In this document: positions 1 through 6,593 of the stretch, in pieces
How the letters are laid out: each line of letters begins with the position of its first letter
Position numbering within the stretch: position 1 is the first letter of the stretch
Source: a virus
DNA: 64,000 nt
IMG/VR virus record: IMGVR_UViG_3300036861_000572
Location: 1-64,000 of that record
Strand: one strand, 5' to 3'
Made by a program: the position numbers and the translations under genes
Notes under the pieces: model-generated
Seen by the model: the letters and a program-made list of their open reading frames with translations, nothing else
Told to the model about the DNA's origin: nothing
Database searches by the model: none

Positions 1-229
1 CTGTGGCGGTCGCCTGTTGAGGGCCTGCATGACACTGCCGCCCCCGGCTCCCCGAGGACCGACAACCGGCAACAGAGGGACGCGCCCCAGAGCGCCAGTC
101 AGTGACCGCCCGGCCGAGGTCCTCCCCGGCGTCGCTGAGCCAGCCCAACCCGGCGAGCGCCCAGCCGACGGTGAGCAGCCACGTCGGCGGCCGGGGCACG
201 GGCCGCGACGGCGACGCGGGCCGGGTCAT
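1..229 (-). CDS. Partial small membrane protein, cut by left edge
   Basis: At least 76 codons stay open from an ATG at 229 to the window edge. The ATG overlaps the TGA of the gene to its right (ATGA), so the two are probably translationally coupled. Residues about 17-31 (WLLTVGWALAGLGWL) form one hydrophobic segment, preceded by a Pro/Arg-rich N-terminus and followed by charged sequence, which fits a single-pass membrane protein. No family is recognised and the C-terminus lies outside the window. Confidence 0.5.
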   Translation of the reverse strand, partial: MTRPASPSRPVPRPPTWLLTVGWALAGLGWLSDAGEDLGRAVTDWRSGARPSVAGCRSSGSRGRQCHAGPQQATAT

Positions 230-639
230 GGCCGCTCGTCCCGGTCTTCGTCGAGGCGAACGACGATGATGCCCGAGCGGTCGCCGCCCTTGAGCATGGC
301 CAGCTCGTCGACCGGGTCGATGCGGGTGTGGTCGGCGGCTGCCAGCGGCTCGACCGGCAGCGTCTCGCCGTAGCGGGCGACTTGCTCGGCCAGCCACGCG
401 GTGACGGCGGCCTCGGGGTCGGGTCCGAAGTCGTCGGGGACCTCGACGGCGTTGAGCTGCGGGTGCTGGGCCAGCAGCGCGGGGGCGCACTCGTGGTTGG
501 CGCGGGGTAGCTGGTGGGTGAACAGGTTGTCCCCGGTCATGTAGTTGAGGATCCGGTAGACCCCGTCGATGTGGTCGGGTGAGACGAGCCGTTCGGTCGT
601 GACCGAGAGGATGTCGCCGAGGTGGAAGTCGCATCCCAT
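226..639 (-). CDS. Conserved actinophage protein of unknown function
   Basis: 137 aa. The N-terminal half reads GDILSVTTERLVSPDHIDG, then a YRILNYMTGDNLFTHQLPR block. From memory this pattern recurs in many mycobacteriophage and other actinophage early proteins, none with a known role. The acidic C-terminal half has a segment rich in Asp, Glu and Arg. No membrane segment or catalytic motif is visible. It sits at the downstream end of a run of tightly packed leftward genes and its stop overlaps the next start. Confidence 0.8.
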   Translation of the reverse strand: MGCDFHLGDILSVTTERLVSPDHIDGVYRILNYMTGDNLFTHQLPRANHECAPALLAQHPQLNAVEVPDDFGPDPEAAVTAWLAEQVARYGETLPVEPLAAADHTRIDPVDELAMLKGGDRSGIIVVRLDEDRDERP

Positions 640-645
640 GGCCCT

Positions 646-858
646 TTAGTCCTTCGCGCCGTTGGGTCGGGTGGCGGCGTGGACGGCCGCCCACGCGGTC
701 GCGGCCGTCCCGGCGACTGCGGCGCGCACGACGGGGTCTTCGCCCCGCAGTTCCATGACCTCGCGGGCGGCGGCGTCGCAGGCGTCGGCCCACTCGACCG
801 CCTTGGCGAGCGCGCCGCGGACGCGCGGGTCGTCGCGCAGCTCCGCGAGGGTGCTCAC
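646..858 (-). CDS. Small hypothetical protein
   Basis: 70 aa from a GTG at 858. This start is chosen because its GTGA overlaps the stop of the upstream gene; the longer open frame upstream is Arg/Gly-rich and unlike coding sequence. The product is Ala-rich and predicted helical (LAKAVEWADACDAAAREVMEL). No family recognised. It is probably co-translated with the genes on both sides. Confidence 0.6.
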   Translation of the reverse strand: MSTLAELRDDPRVRGALAKAVEWADACDAAAREVMELRGEDPVVRAAVAGTAATAWAAVHAATRPNGAKD

Positions 859-1133
859 CGCTCGGCCCTCCTGGCCTCCGCCGCCATCTGCGCCAGCGTC
901 ACGGCCAGGCCCCGCAGCACGCCGGACCAGTTGCCGTCGTTGTCGTCGATCAGGGCGTTGGCCCACAGCACGGCCGCGACTGCTGCGCGCGCCTGGGCGG
1001 GGTCGTCCAGGTCGATGCCGTCGCGGGCGAACAGTTCGCGCAGCGCGACGGTGGACTGGTCCTCGTTGGCCACGTACCAGGCGGGCCGGTCCATGGCGTG
1101 GACGCCGGCGAGGAAGGAGTCCAGCCGGTTCAC
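855..1133 (-). CDS. Small hypothetical acidic protein
   Basis: 92 aa from a GTG at 1133 that overlaps the preceding stop. The sequence (NRLDSFLAGVHAMDRPAWYV onward) is helical and acidic with several Trp residues, and ends in an Arg/Ala-rich helix. No domain is recognised. Position and size match accessory early genes of actinophages. Confidence 0.6.
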   Translation of the reverse strand: MNRLDSFLAGVHAMDRPAWYVANEDQSTVALRELFARDGIDLDDPAQARAAVAAVLWANALIDDNDGNWSGVLRGLAVTLAQMAAEARRAER

Positions 1134-1759
1134 CGTGGGCCGCCGTGGGTACGGTGGTCGCCCTCGAGCACGACCATCTCGGTGTCGTCGTCGGCGAGGC
1201 CGCCGGTGCGCCGTTCGGCGTCGAGCGCCGCAGCGGCGCGGTCCATCCACCCTGGTGCGCTGTCGCCGTGCTCGGCCGCCCAGCGGGTCATCGCGGCGAC
1301 GTCGTGGAACCGGTACCGGTCGGTGTTGTCCACCCGCTCGAGCGGCTGGGTCCGCACCGGCGCCAGCGCCCGCCCCGGCGGCGGCATCGTGGCCGCGTTC
1401 CACAGGCCGTCGCGGGCGCGGAGCAGCGCCTCGCAGTCGCCCCACAGGACGACGAGTGCGCCGGATACGAAGGCCTCGGCCTCAAGGTCCGCCGGTTCGA
1501 CGCCTTCGCCGTCGAACCGGTTGCCGTCGGCGCGCTTGGGCGGGGCGGGGAGCTTGCGGGCGTCGCGGACGAGCTGCTGGCACCACCTGCGCGCGGCGGC
1601 GTTGCCGAGGGCGTAGGCGAGGTCGCGGACCAGGTCGAGGGCGGCGGCGGTGCCGCCGTTGGGCAGCCGCGCGGCGAGGCGGTCGAGCGCGGCGGTCTCT
1701 TTGGGGCTGGTCCGGTCGTTGGCGGTCGCGCGGTGGACCGGCATGGTGGTATCGCTCAC
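1130..1759 (-). CDS. Hypothetical early protein
   Basis: 209 aa from a GTG at 1759, selected because it overlaps the upstream stop (GTGA). The body contains a helical region around PKETAALDRLAARLPNGG and a later segment with Trp and His residues (RYRFHDVAAMTRWAAEHG). No membrane segment and no known motif. Function unknown. Confidence 0.6.
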   Translation of the reverse strand: MSDTTMPVHRATANDRTSPKETAALDRLAARLPNGGTAAALDLVRDLAYALGNAAARRWCQQLVRDARKLPAPPKRADGNRFDGEGVEPADLEAEAFVSGALVVLWGDCEALLRARDGLWNAATMPPPGRALAPVRTQPLERVDNTDRYRFHDVAAMTRWAAEHGDSAPGWMDRAAAALDAERRTGGLADDDTEMVVLEGDHRTHGGPR

Positions 1760-2040
1760 GAGCGACCACCGTCCTTGGCCGGGACCGGATAGGACTGGCC
1801 CAAGCGGTCGACGCGGCGGTTGACCTCGACGACCGACTCGTTCAGGCCCCCGATCCACTCCGACAGGCCAGCGACCTCGGTGCGGATGTACTCGCTCAGC
1901 TCGCGGCGCATGTCGTTCATGCGCTCTTCCAGCTCGCGCAGGTCGCGCTGCGCGTCCCAGCGGGTCTCCTCGATCTTCTGCTCGAGGCGGTGTTCGAGGT
2001 CGCGGTGGTCGTGGTCGCTGCTTCCGTAGCCATAGCTCAT
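1756..2040 (-). CDS. Coiled-coil protein
   Basis: 94 aa. After a Gly/Ser/His-rich start, residues about 14-80 carry a near-continuous heptad pattern (LEHRLEQKIEETRWDAQRDL and following) expected to form a coiled coil. No enzymatic motif. Its start is separated from the upstream gene by a 90-base gap with a long hairpin, so it may be expressed at a different level from the genes above it. Confidence 0.65.
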   Translation of the reverse strand: MSYGYGSSDHDHRDLEHRLEQKIEETRWDAQRDLRELEERMNDMRRELSEYIRTEVAGLSEWIGGLNESVVEVNRRVDRLGQSYPVPAKDGGRS

Positions 2041-2076
2041 GCGTTACGCTCCTTGTGGAAGGCCCTTCCGGTTGAC

Positions 2077-2121
2077 GGCGTCCCGATCGGCGCGCACTTG
2101 GCAGCCCGCGCTCGGGACGCC
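2077..2121. terminator. Long GC hairpin in intergenic gap
   Basis: A perfect 10-base inverted repeat, GGCGTCCCGA at 2077-2086 and its complement at 2112-2121, encloses 25 bases that can form a further GCGCG/CGCGC inner stem. It fills the gap between the leftward genes at 2131-2511 and 1756-2040. There is no T-run, so it may be an attenuator or an RNA-processing or stability element rather than a classical terminator. Confidence 0.45.
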
Positions 2122-2130
2122 GCCTGGCGT

Positions 2131-2511
2131 TCAGGCGGGCGTCCTTCCGTGCGCCCAGTCCCAGCAGAACTTTCGGATGGCATCCGGGTCGGCCTCGCGC
2201 CAGCCGGTGGGATTCGGGTACCAGAGCATTTCGCTGACGTCCTGGCCGTGGCCGCGGAAGCACAGCACCGTGGTGTCCGACACCCGGCTGAGCGCCTTGA
2301 ACGCTCGCGTCTGCCCGTGGTACAGGCCGCCGTAGCGGCCCTTTTCCTCAAGGAACAGGAACCGGTCGGCGTCCCCGTCTTGCAGGTGGACCATGCCGTC
2401 GATGTCGGTCGGCTCGATGCCGCGCGGGAAGCAGCCCTTGAGGAACGCCCAATCCGGCAGCCGGCTGTCCTTGTAGCAACCTCTTACCTCGCAGTTCCAC
2501 CGCAGCGTCAT
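2131..2511 (-). CDS. PD-(D/E)XK-like nuclease domain protein
   Basis: 126 aa from an ATG at 2511 overlapping the stop of the Dam gene (ATGA). Residues about 34-57 read PTDIDGMVHL...FLFLEEKG, the Asp ... Glu-x-Lys arrangement of PD-(D/E)XK nucleases and VRR-NUC-like phage proteins; GQTRAFKAL follows as a helix. I infer a small phage nuclease or Holliday-junction-type enzyme acting with the methyltransferase upstream. Catalytic activity is not proven by this short motif. Confidence 0.6.
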   Translation of the reverse strand: MTLRWNCEVRGCYKDSRLPDWAFLKGCFPRGIEPTDIDGMVHLQDGDADRFLFLEEKGRYGGLYHGQTRAFKALSRVSDTTVLCFRGHGQDVSEMLWYPNPTGWREADPDAIRKFCWDWAHGRTPA

Positions 2512-3512
2512 GACCACCGCCTGACGATGGCGCCGAATTCGGCGAAGACGTCGCGGAACCGTTCCGGCGGTGCGAACTCGCCGCCGAGATGGACGAACAC
2601 CGACCCGTGGGTCGAGGTGGTTGCCTTCTCGCGGCCGGCCGAGTCGAAGTCGATGCGATGGTCGGTGAAGCACAACTGGTGGTCCCAGAGGGGCTGGAAC
2701 CATTCGGTGTCGGTGCAGTGGGCATTGACCAGCGCCACGGCATTGGTGACACGGCCGGCCTCGTGCTCGGCGACCAGCTTGGTGATGAATTCGCCGGCCA
2801 GGCGGCCGTAGGGTGGGTTGAGGAAGACGCGGCCCTTCCACGGCTGGGCGAGCCCGTCCTCGTGCTTCGAGTAGTACCGGTCGGCCCCGACGACCTGGTT
2901 GGCTGCCTCGCTCGAGGCCGGGTCGAGGTCGATGTGGCCGAGCACGATGCGGACCGCGTCGAGGTAGCGGGCCGGGGTGTACCACTCATTCTCGGTCGAG
3001 AGACGAAGGCCGCCGGTCTCCCAAGTCTGCACCGAGGCCATGAGGCCGGCGGTGGTAATCTCGTCCTCTTCGCCATCAGCGATGCGGGCGATATATGCCT
3101 CGAACGCATCAGCCGGGACACGAGCTACCTCACGCCATCGAACAGCGCGGTTCCTCGCTGCTGGGCCAGTCTCACCCAGCCCAAGTTCAACTAGCGTTGG
3201 CGGGAAACCCGTACCATCGTGGGATGGGTTTCCGTCACTGCTTGGGCGACCACCCTGGCTCGGTTCCCAGTCGTCATCGTCCAGCATCTCGCCGCCGCGG
3301 CGCTGGGCGCGCAGCTTGAACTCGGCCCAATCGTTCTGGATGCGCCGGCCAGCTTTCGCCTTGCGCGCCGCCACCCGGATGACCTCGGCGCGGTCGACGA
3401 TGGCCGCGAGGTCGGGAAGCGTCTCGATCTCGGCGAGGGCGCCGTAGGCTGCCTCGAGCAGCTTGCCGGACCGGATCTGCGCCGGGCGGATCTGCGCGAG
3501 GTCCGTGGTCAC
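2508..3512 (-). CDS. dam: Phage Dam-family N6-adenine DNA methyltransferase
   Basis: 334 aa. The C-terminal half carries the phage Dam signature: NEWYTP at about 177, IDLDPAS about 15 residues on (SAM-binding region), and the catalytic NPPYGR near residue 230. The N-terminal 150 residues are helical and include a low-complexity Asp/Gly/Ser stretch, perhaps a DNA-binding or regulatory extension. It methylates adenine, probably protecting phage DNA from host restriction. It is the second gene of the leftward operon that starts at the Xre regulator, and overlaps both neighbours by 4 bases. Confidence 0.85.
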   Translation of the reverse strand: MTTDLAQIRPAQIRSGKLLEAAYGALAEIETLPDLAAIVDRAEVIRVAARKAKAGRRIQNDWAEFKLRAQRRGGEMLDDDDWEPSQGGRPSSDGNPSHDGTGFPPTLVELGLGETGPAARNRAVRWREVARVPADAFEAYIARIADGEEDEITTAGLMASVQTWETGGLRLSTENEWYTPARYLDAVRIVLGHIDLDPASSEAANQVVGADRYYSKHEDGLAQPWKGRVFLNPPYGRLAGEFITKLVAEHEAGRVTNAVALVNAHCTDTEWFQPLWDHQLCFTDHRIDFDSAGREKATTSTHGSVFVHLGGEFAPPERFRDVFAEFGAIVRRWS

Positions 3513-3727
3513 TGGCCGACCGCCTTCCCGGCTGGCTTGCCGAGCAGTTGGTCGATGGTGATGCCGAGGGCGCCGGCGAGCTTGCTGGCGGTGTCGACCT
3601 TGATGTCGGTGACCGCGCCCCGCTCGATCGCCGAGAGGTGCATGAGGCTGACGTTGGCCTCGCGGGCCAGCTCGGCCTGTGTCTTGCCTGCGGCCTTCCG
3701 CAGCTCAGCGACCCTGCTTCCGTCCAC
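3509..3727 (-). CDS. Xre-family helix-turn-helix regulator (Cro/antirepressor type)
   Basis: 72 aa from a GTG at 3727 with the strong ribosome site AGGGAGG just upstream. Residues about 5-60 form a compact HTH_3 fold (LRKAAGKTQAELAREANVSL, then a recognition helix and IERGAV). It is the first gene of the leftward operon and is transcribed divergently from the repressor-like gene at 3910, the classic layout of a lysis-lysogeny switch. A palindromic operator lies between the -35 and -10 of its likely promoter. Confidence 0.8.
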   Translation of the reverse strand: MDGSRVAELRKAAGKTQAELAREANVSLMHLSAIERGAVTDIKVDTASKLAGALGITIDQLLGKPAGKAVGQ

Positions 3728-3756
3728 ACGGCCTCCCTACTGGTTGTGAAGTCCGA

Positions 3757-3785
3757 ACGGTACCGCTGTGGCGGTACCCTGTCAA
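3757..3785 (-). promoter_or_regulatory. Leftward promoter with palindromic operator
   Basis: On the minus strand TTGACA (3785-3780) is followed after 17 bases by TACCGT (3762-3757). The spacer and -10 edge hold a perfect inverted repeat, GGTACCGC at 3759-3766 and GCGGTACC at 3771-3778, separated by TGTG. A regulator bound there would block RNA polymerase. The sequence TTGACAGGGTACCGCC closely matches TTGACAGGTAACGG at the rightward promoter. Confidence 0.6.
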
Positions 3786-3825
3786 TCCCTACAGACCGAC
3801 AATCCAGAGCAGGACCCCGGATCTG

Positions 3826-3871
3826 TTGACAGGTAACGGTTTCCCTGTAGTCTTAACGGCAGAGCGTTACC
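3826..3871 (+). promoter_or_regulatory. Rightward promoter of repressor-like gene with operator half-sites
   Basis: TTGACA at 3826-3831 is followed by a 16-base spacer and TAGTCT at 3848-3853. GGTAACG at 3832-3838 directly abuts the -35, and its inverted copy CGTTACC lies at 3865-3871, just past the expected transcription start. These resemble the GGTACCGC half-sites of the leftward promoter, suggesting that one regulator controls both directions. Confidence 0.55.
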
Positions 3872-3909
3872 GGTCCGCCGTGACAGCTCGCCCGTCCGAC
3901 AGGGGAGTC

Positions 3910-4290
3910 ATGCGCATGGGAGCAGAAGAGTTCGGCCACCTCGTGCGGGTCGGCATCGCCACCAAAGGGCTCAGCCAGGGCGCCGTCGGCCGGCGCGTCA
4001 CCAAGCGGCTGCGCGACGACCGGGGCCTGGACGCCACACAGGTCCGGCTCGTCATGGAAGGCCGCAGACGCCTCGACCACGATCTGGTCGAGGCGTTCAT
4101 CGATGTGCTGGACCTCGATGCGGCCGACGCGTGGGAAGCAGCCGGGCTCTGGCCGCCGGACCTCTCCGCCGACGACTACCGAGTTTTCGCCGCCGTGGGG
4201 GGCGCGGCGGCTAGCGTCGCAGTCGTTCAGCTACCGGGCACGAAGAGGAACAGGTCTCCTTACGCACTTCGCCTCGTTCGCGCGGCGTAG
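3910..4290 (+). CDS. Helix-turn-helix protein, probable immunity repressor
   Basis: 126 aa from an ATG at 3910 preceded by AGGGGAG; longer in-frame extensions would cross the promoter. Residues about 8-50 form an Xre-like HTH (GIATKGLSQGAVGRRVTKRL), followed by a conserved-looking block (RRRLDHDLVEAF, then DAWEAAGLWPPDLSADDYR). I recall this arrangement in actinophage repressors near integrase genes. It is divergent from the small Xre gene and directly upstream of integrase. No peptidase domain is present, so induction would not be LexA-like. Confidence 0.65.
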   Translation: MRMGAEEFGHLVRVGIATKGLSQGAVGRRVTKRLRDDRGLDATQVRLVMEGRRRLDHDLVEAFIDVLDLDAADAWEAAGLWPPDLSADDYRVFAAVGGAAASVAVVQLPGTKRNRSPYALRLVRAA

Positions 4291-4315
4291 GCCCCAAGCA
4301 GTCCAATGAGCGGAT

Positions 4316-4343
4316 TTGCACCGCTCGGGGTGAGTGCTAGCCT
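4316..4343 (+). promoter_or_regulatory. Probable integrase promoter
   Basis: TTGCAC at 4316-4321 and TAGCCT at 4338-4343 are spaced by 16 bases, and TGC immediately precedes the -10 (extended -10). It lies inside the longer in-frame version of the integrase frame, which argues that translation starts downstream, at 4405. Confidence 0.45.
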
Positions 4344-4404
4344 CCCGCCGTCCGTCACGGGGGCCTCGGGCGATTGGACCGGAGAGGGGGGCTCTGGTGC
4401 CGTC

Positions 4405-5352
4405 GTGCCTACCGACCAGCGCAGCCGCCTGTGGGCGGCCTACTACCAGCACCTGCTCGACGCCGACCGGAGCCAGCGCACGGTCACCGAGTACCGCCGC
4501 GCGCTGACCAGCTTCTGGGACCACGCCGGCAAGCAGCCCGGCCGGGTCGGCCCCGCCGACCTGCGCCGCTTCCTCGCCCGCCCGACCGTCCCCGGCGGGA
4601 ACGCCCGGGGCCCGTACCTGGCCGACTCGACCAAGGCCCGCGAGGCCGCATCGGTGCGCGCGTTCTACCGCTGGGCCACCGCGACCCGCCGCGTCAAGCG
4701 CGACCCGTTCGCCGGGATGGTCCTGCCCCGCTCGCGGCCGGGCCCGCCCCGTGACCTGCCCCTGGAAGCGATCACCGCGATCATCGACTACACGATCGCC
4801 TTCCCCCGCGTGTGGCTGGAGGTGTGGCTCGGCTACGGCGCCGGCCTGCGGGTGGGGGAGATGGCCGGCTTGCGGATCGAGGACTGCGATCTATCCGACG
4901 CCGTCATCCGGGTGCACGGCAAGGGCCGCCGAGAACGGCTCGTCCCACTGCACTCCGAGGTGGCACGGGTGCTGCGGCTGTCGGTGGCCGGGCGGCCGGG
5001 CGTCGGCCCGGTGCTGGCCCAGCACGCCCACCCCGACCGGCCGTGCTCCCGCAAGACAATCGGGTACGAACTGAATGACGGCATCCGCGCTGGCCTGGCC
5101 GCTGGCCGGCAGTCCGACCCGACGCTGCCGGCCTCCGCGACCGCGCACCAGCTGCGCCACTCGTTCGCGACCGCGCTAGCGGCCCAGGGCGTCACCGAGC
5201 GCGCCATCGGGCTGCTGCTGGGCCACGCCGACCCGAAGACGACCCGCCGCTACACGATCGGGTTCAGCCGGGACGCACACGAGGCGGTCGAGCGGCTGCC
5301 GATCCCGGGCCGTGCTGGCCTCGCTTCCCCGGGGCCAGCCCGGACCCCCTAG
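4405..5352 (+). CDS. int: Tyrosine integrase / site-specific recombinase
   Basis: 315 aa from a GTG at 4405. This start has GGAGAGGGGGG upstream, and a promoter lies within the longer frame beginning at 4306. An N-terminal SAM-like core-binding domain (RSQRTVTEYRRALTSFW) is followed by the catalytic domain with Arg in GAGLRVGEM, Lys in HGKGRRER, His-x-x-Arg in HQLRHSFAT, His in LLGHADPKTT and Tyr in RRYTIGF. It integrates and helps excise the phage genome. All five catalytic positions are intact, so it should be active. Confidence 0.92.
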   Translation: MPTDQRSRLWAAYYQHLLDADRSQRTVTEYRRALTSFWDHAGKQPGRVGPADLRRFLARPTVPGGNARGPYLADSTKAREAASVRAFYRWATATRRVKRDPFAGMVLPRSRPGPPRDLPLEAITAIIDYTIAFPRVWLEVWLGYGAGLRVGEMAGLRIEDCDLSDAVIRVHGKGRRERLVPLHSEVARVLRLSVAGRPGVGPVLAQHAHPDRPCSRKTIGYELNDGIRAGLAAGRQSDPTLPASATAHQLRHSFATALAAQGVTERAIGLLLGHADPKTTRRYTIGFSRDAHEAVERLPIPGRAGLASPGPARTP

Positions 5353-5353
5353 T

Positions 5354-5390
5354 CTTGCGCTCGATATAGGGGGCATGCTAGAGTCGCAAG
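5354..5390 (+). promoter_or_regulatory. Promoter of PadR gene flanked by an inverted repeat
   Basis: TTGCGC at 5355-5360 and TAGAGT at 5379-5384 (18-base spacer) end only 7 bases before the ATG at 5392, so the transcript would be leaderless or nearly so. CTTGCG (5354-5359) and CGCAAG (5385-5390) form an inverted repeat that brackets the whole promoter. This could be the operator through which the PadR protein regulates itself. Confidence 0.45.
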
Positions 5391-5391
5391 C

Positions 5392-5676
5392 ATGAAGACG
5401 CCGCAGATGACCGGACCGATGCTGCTTGTGCTCAACGCCCTCGCCCGCGACCCGGGCAAGCAGCGCTACGGCCTTGACCTCTCCCAGGAGACCGGCCTGA
5501 AGCCGGGCACCATCTACCCAGTCCTGGCCCGATTGGAGCGCTACGAGTGGGTGGCCAGCGCGTGGGAGGAGATCGATCCGCACGCCGCCGGCCGGCGACC
5601 GCGCCGCTATTACCAGCTCACCCCTGCTGGCCAGTTCGCCGCCAGCCGCCACCTCGCCAGGTTCAGGAAGGCTTGA
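5392..5676 (+). CDS. PadR-family winged-helix transcriptional regulator
   Basis: 94 aa. The pattern MTGPMLLVLNALARDPGKQR then YGLDLSQETGLKPGTIYPVL and the wing ending in RYYQLTPAGQ is the PadR DNA-binding domain. The dimerising C-terminal helix is very short (ASRHLARFRKA). It likely regulates excision or lysogeny genes, as it lies between integrase and the GIY-YIG gene. The ligand or partner is unknown. Confidence 0.85.
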   Translation: MKTPQMTGPMLLVLNALARDPGKQRYGLDLSQETGLKPGTIYPVLARLERYEWVASAWEEIDPHAAGRRPRRYYQLTPAGQFAASRHLARFRKA

Positions 5677-5677
5677 C

Positions 5678-6214
5678 GTGATCGCCACCACGCCCGACGC
5701 CAAGCCGACCACGCTCTACCGTCTCTACGACGCGGCCGGCGTCCTGCTCTACGTCGGCGTCGCCACCAACCCGGGCGGCAGGCTGAAGGACCACGCCAAG
5801 GGCAAGCCCTGGTGGCCGGACGTGGCCGACGTGCGCGTCGAGCTATACGGCACCACTAAGGACACGGCGCAGGCAGAACGAACCGCCGTCCGGGCCGAGA
5901 ACCCGAAGCACAACGTCGTCCGTTTCAAGCCACCGAAGCCACCCCAGGCTGCCCAAGCCAAAACGGCCGCCGGAGCTGCCCAAGCCAAAACGTCGGTATC
6001 AACGTCGCGAGCAACCGGCCCAGACAACGCCTCGCCACCTCTACGGCATTGGCGACATCGCCGCCGCGCTCGGCCGCCGCGCCCAGACGGTCGCGCAATG
6101 GCGTCACCGCGGCAAGCTGCCTCCGCCCGACCAACACCTGTCCGGCGCACCGGTCTGGTACGCCGCCACGATCGAGCCATGGATCGACCAGCAGCGGAAG
6201 GACGACTGACATGA
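5678..6214 (+). CDS. GIY-YIG nuclease-domain protein (C-terminal frame uncertain)
   Basis: GTG start at 5678, two bases after the PadR stop, with AGGAAGG upstream. Residues about 11-75 show the GIY-YIG fold: TTLYRLYDAAGVLLYVGVAT, then an Arg/His segment (GRLKDHAKGKPWW) and a conserved Glu-Asn region (AERTAVRAENPKHN). Beyond residue about 110 this frame becomes Arg/Pro/His-rich and loses coding character, while the +1 frame encodes a helix-turn-helix domain. The true product may be a GIY-YIG protein ending near 6000 or a fusion with that domain. Confidence 0.7.
   Translation: MIATTPDAKPTTLYRLYDAAGVLLYVGVATNPGGRLKDHAKGKPWWPDVADVRVELYGTTKDTAQAERTAVRAENPKHNVVRFKPPKPPQAAQAKTAAGAAQAKTSVSTSRATGPDNASPPLRHWRHRRRARPPRPDGRAMASPRQAASARPTPVRRTGLVRRHDRAMDRPAAEGRLT
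5940..6210 (+). pseudogene. Helix-turn-helix segment in +1 frame of the GIY-YIG gene
   Basis: From about 6036 the frame offset by +1 reads HLYGIGDIAAALGRRAQTVA then QWRHRGKLPPPD and PVWYAATIEPWIDQQRK, ending in TGA at 6208-6210 one base before the ATG of the next gene. This is a convincing MerR/excisionase-like HTH. I found no ATG, GTG or TTG to start it in this frame. A repeated Lys/Pro-rich linker (LPKPKR twice) precedes it. Its expression needs a frameshift from the GIY-YIG frame, a non-canonical start, or correction of a one-base error. Confidence 0.6.
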
Positions 6215-6393
6215 CCATCCGCCACGATTCCGACCTGGCCAGCAAGGACCTCTACGTCCGCGACGAAGCATGCGCCCGCCTCGCCGACTTCTGGTTCTGC
6301 GAGGACCCCGACTGCGACGTCTACACCGACGACCGGAGCGAGCTCGATACGGACCTGTTCTGCGCGACCCACAGCAAGGTCGGTGCCGCGTGA
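6211..6393 (+). CDS. Small Cys-containing protein
   Basis: 60 aa from the ATG at 6211 that follows the upstream TGA. Four Cys and a late His (FWFCEDPDCDVYT, then LFCATHSK) suggest a small zinc-binding fold. Acidic overall. No family recognised. Its stop overlaps the next GTG (GTGA). Confidence 0.55.
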   Translation: MTIRHDSDLASKDLYVRDEACARLADFWFCEDPDCDVYTDDRSELDTDLFCATHSKVGAA

Positions 6394-6593
6394 CCGGCAC
6401 CCAGTTCAAGGCCCTACAGTCCGCCGCCGGGTTCAGTGACCCCAAGGCGTGTGCCACCGAACTCAAGGTGCCCCTTGTCGAGATATTCGCCTGGCGCGCT
6501 GATGACGAGCCGATCCCGGCGTGGGCGGTCGAGCGGCTGCGGGCACGGGTCGCCGAACTGGCCGGGGAGACCCCGGAACGGCGGATCCCGTGA
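6390..6593 (+). CDS. Small putative DNA-binding protein
   Basis: 67 aa from a GTG at 6390. The sequence FKALQSAAGFSDPKACATEL, then VEIFAWRADDEPIPAWAVER, looks like a Cro/Cox-type small HTH, with two short helices and a Trp-containing recognition segment. Unknown targets; it is part of the rightward integrase operon and could act in excision control. Confidence 0.5.
   Translation: MTGTQFKALQSAAGFSDPKACATELKVPLVEIFAWRADDEPIPAWAVERLRARVAELAGETPERRIP

Noticed and set aside
622-2811. Very long rightward open frame of 729 codons across the left early region
   Set aside because: It is Arg/Gly/Pro-rich with no domains, and overlaps five well-formed leftward genes; a GC-bias shadow.
4306-4404. Longer integrase start at the ATG at 4306
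   Set aside because: A plausible promoter lies inside this stretch and the ribosome site precedes the GTG at 4405; the extra N-terminus is low in family resemblance.
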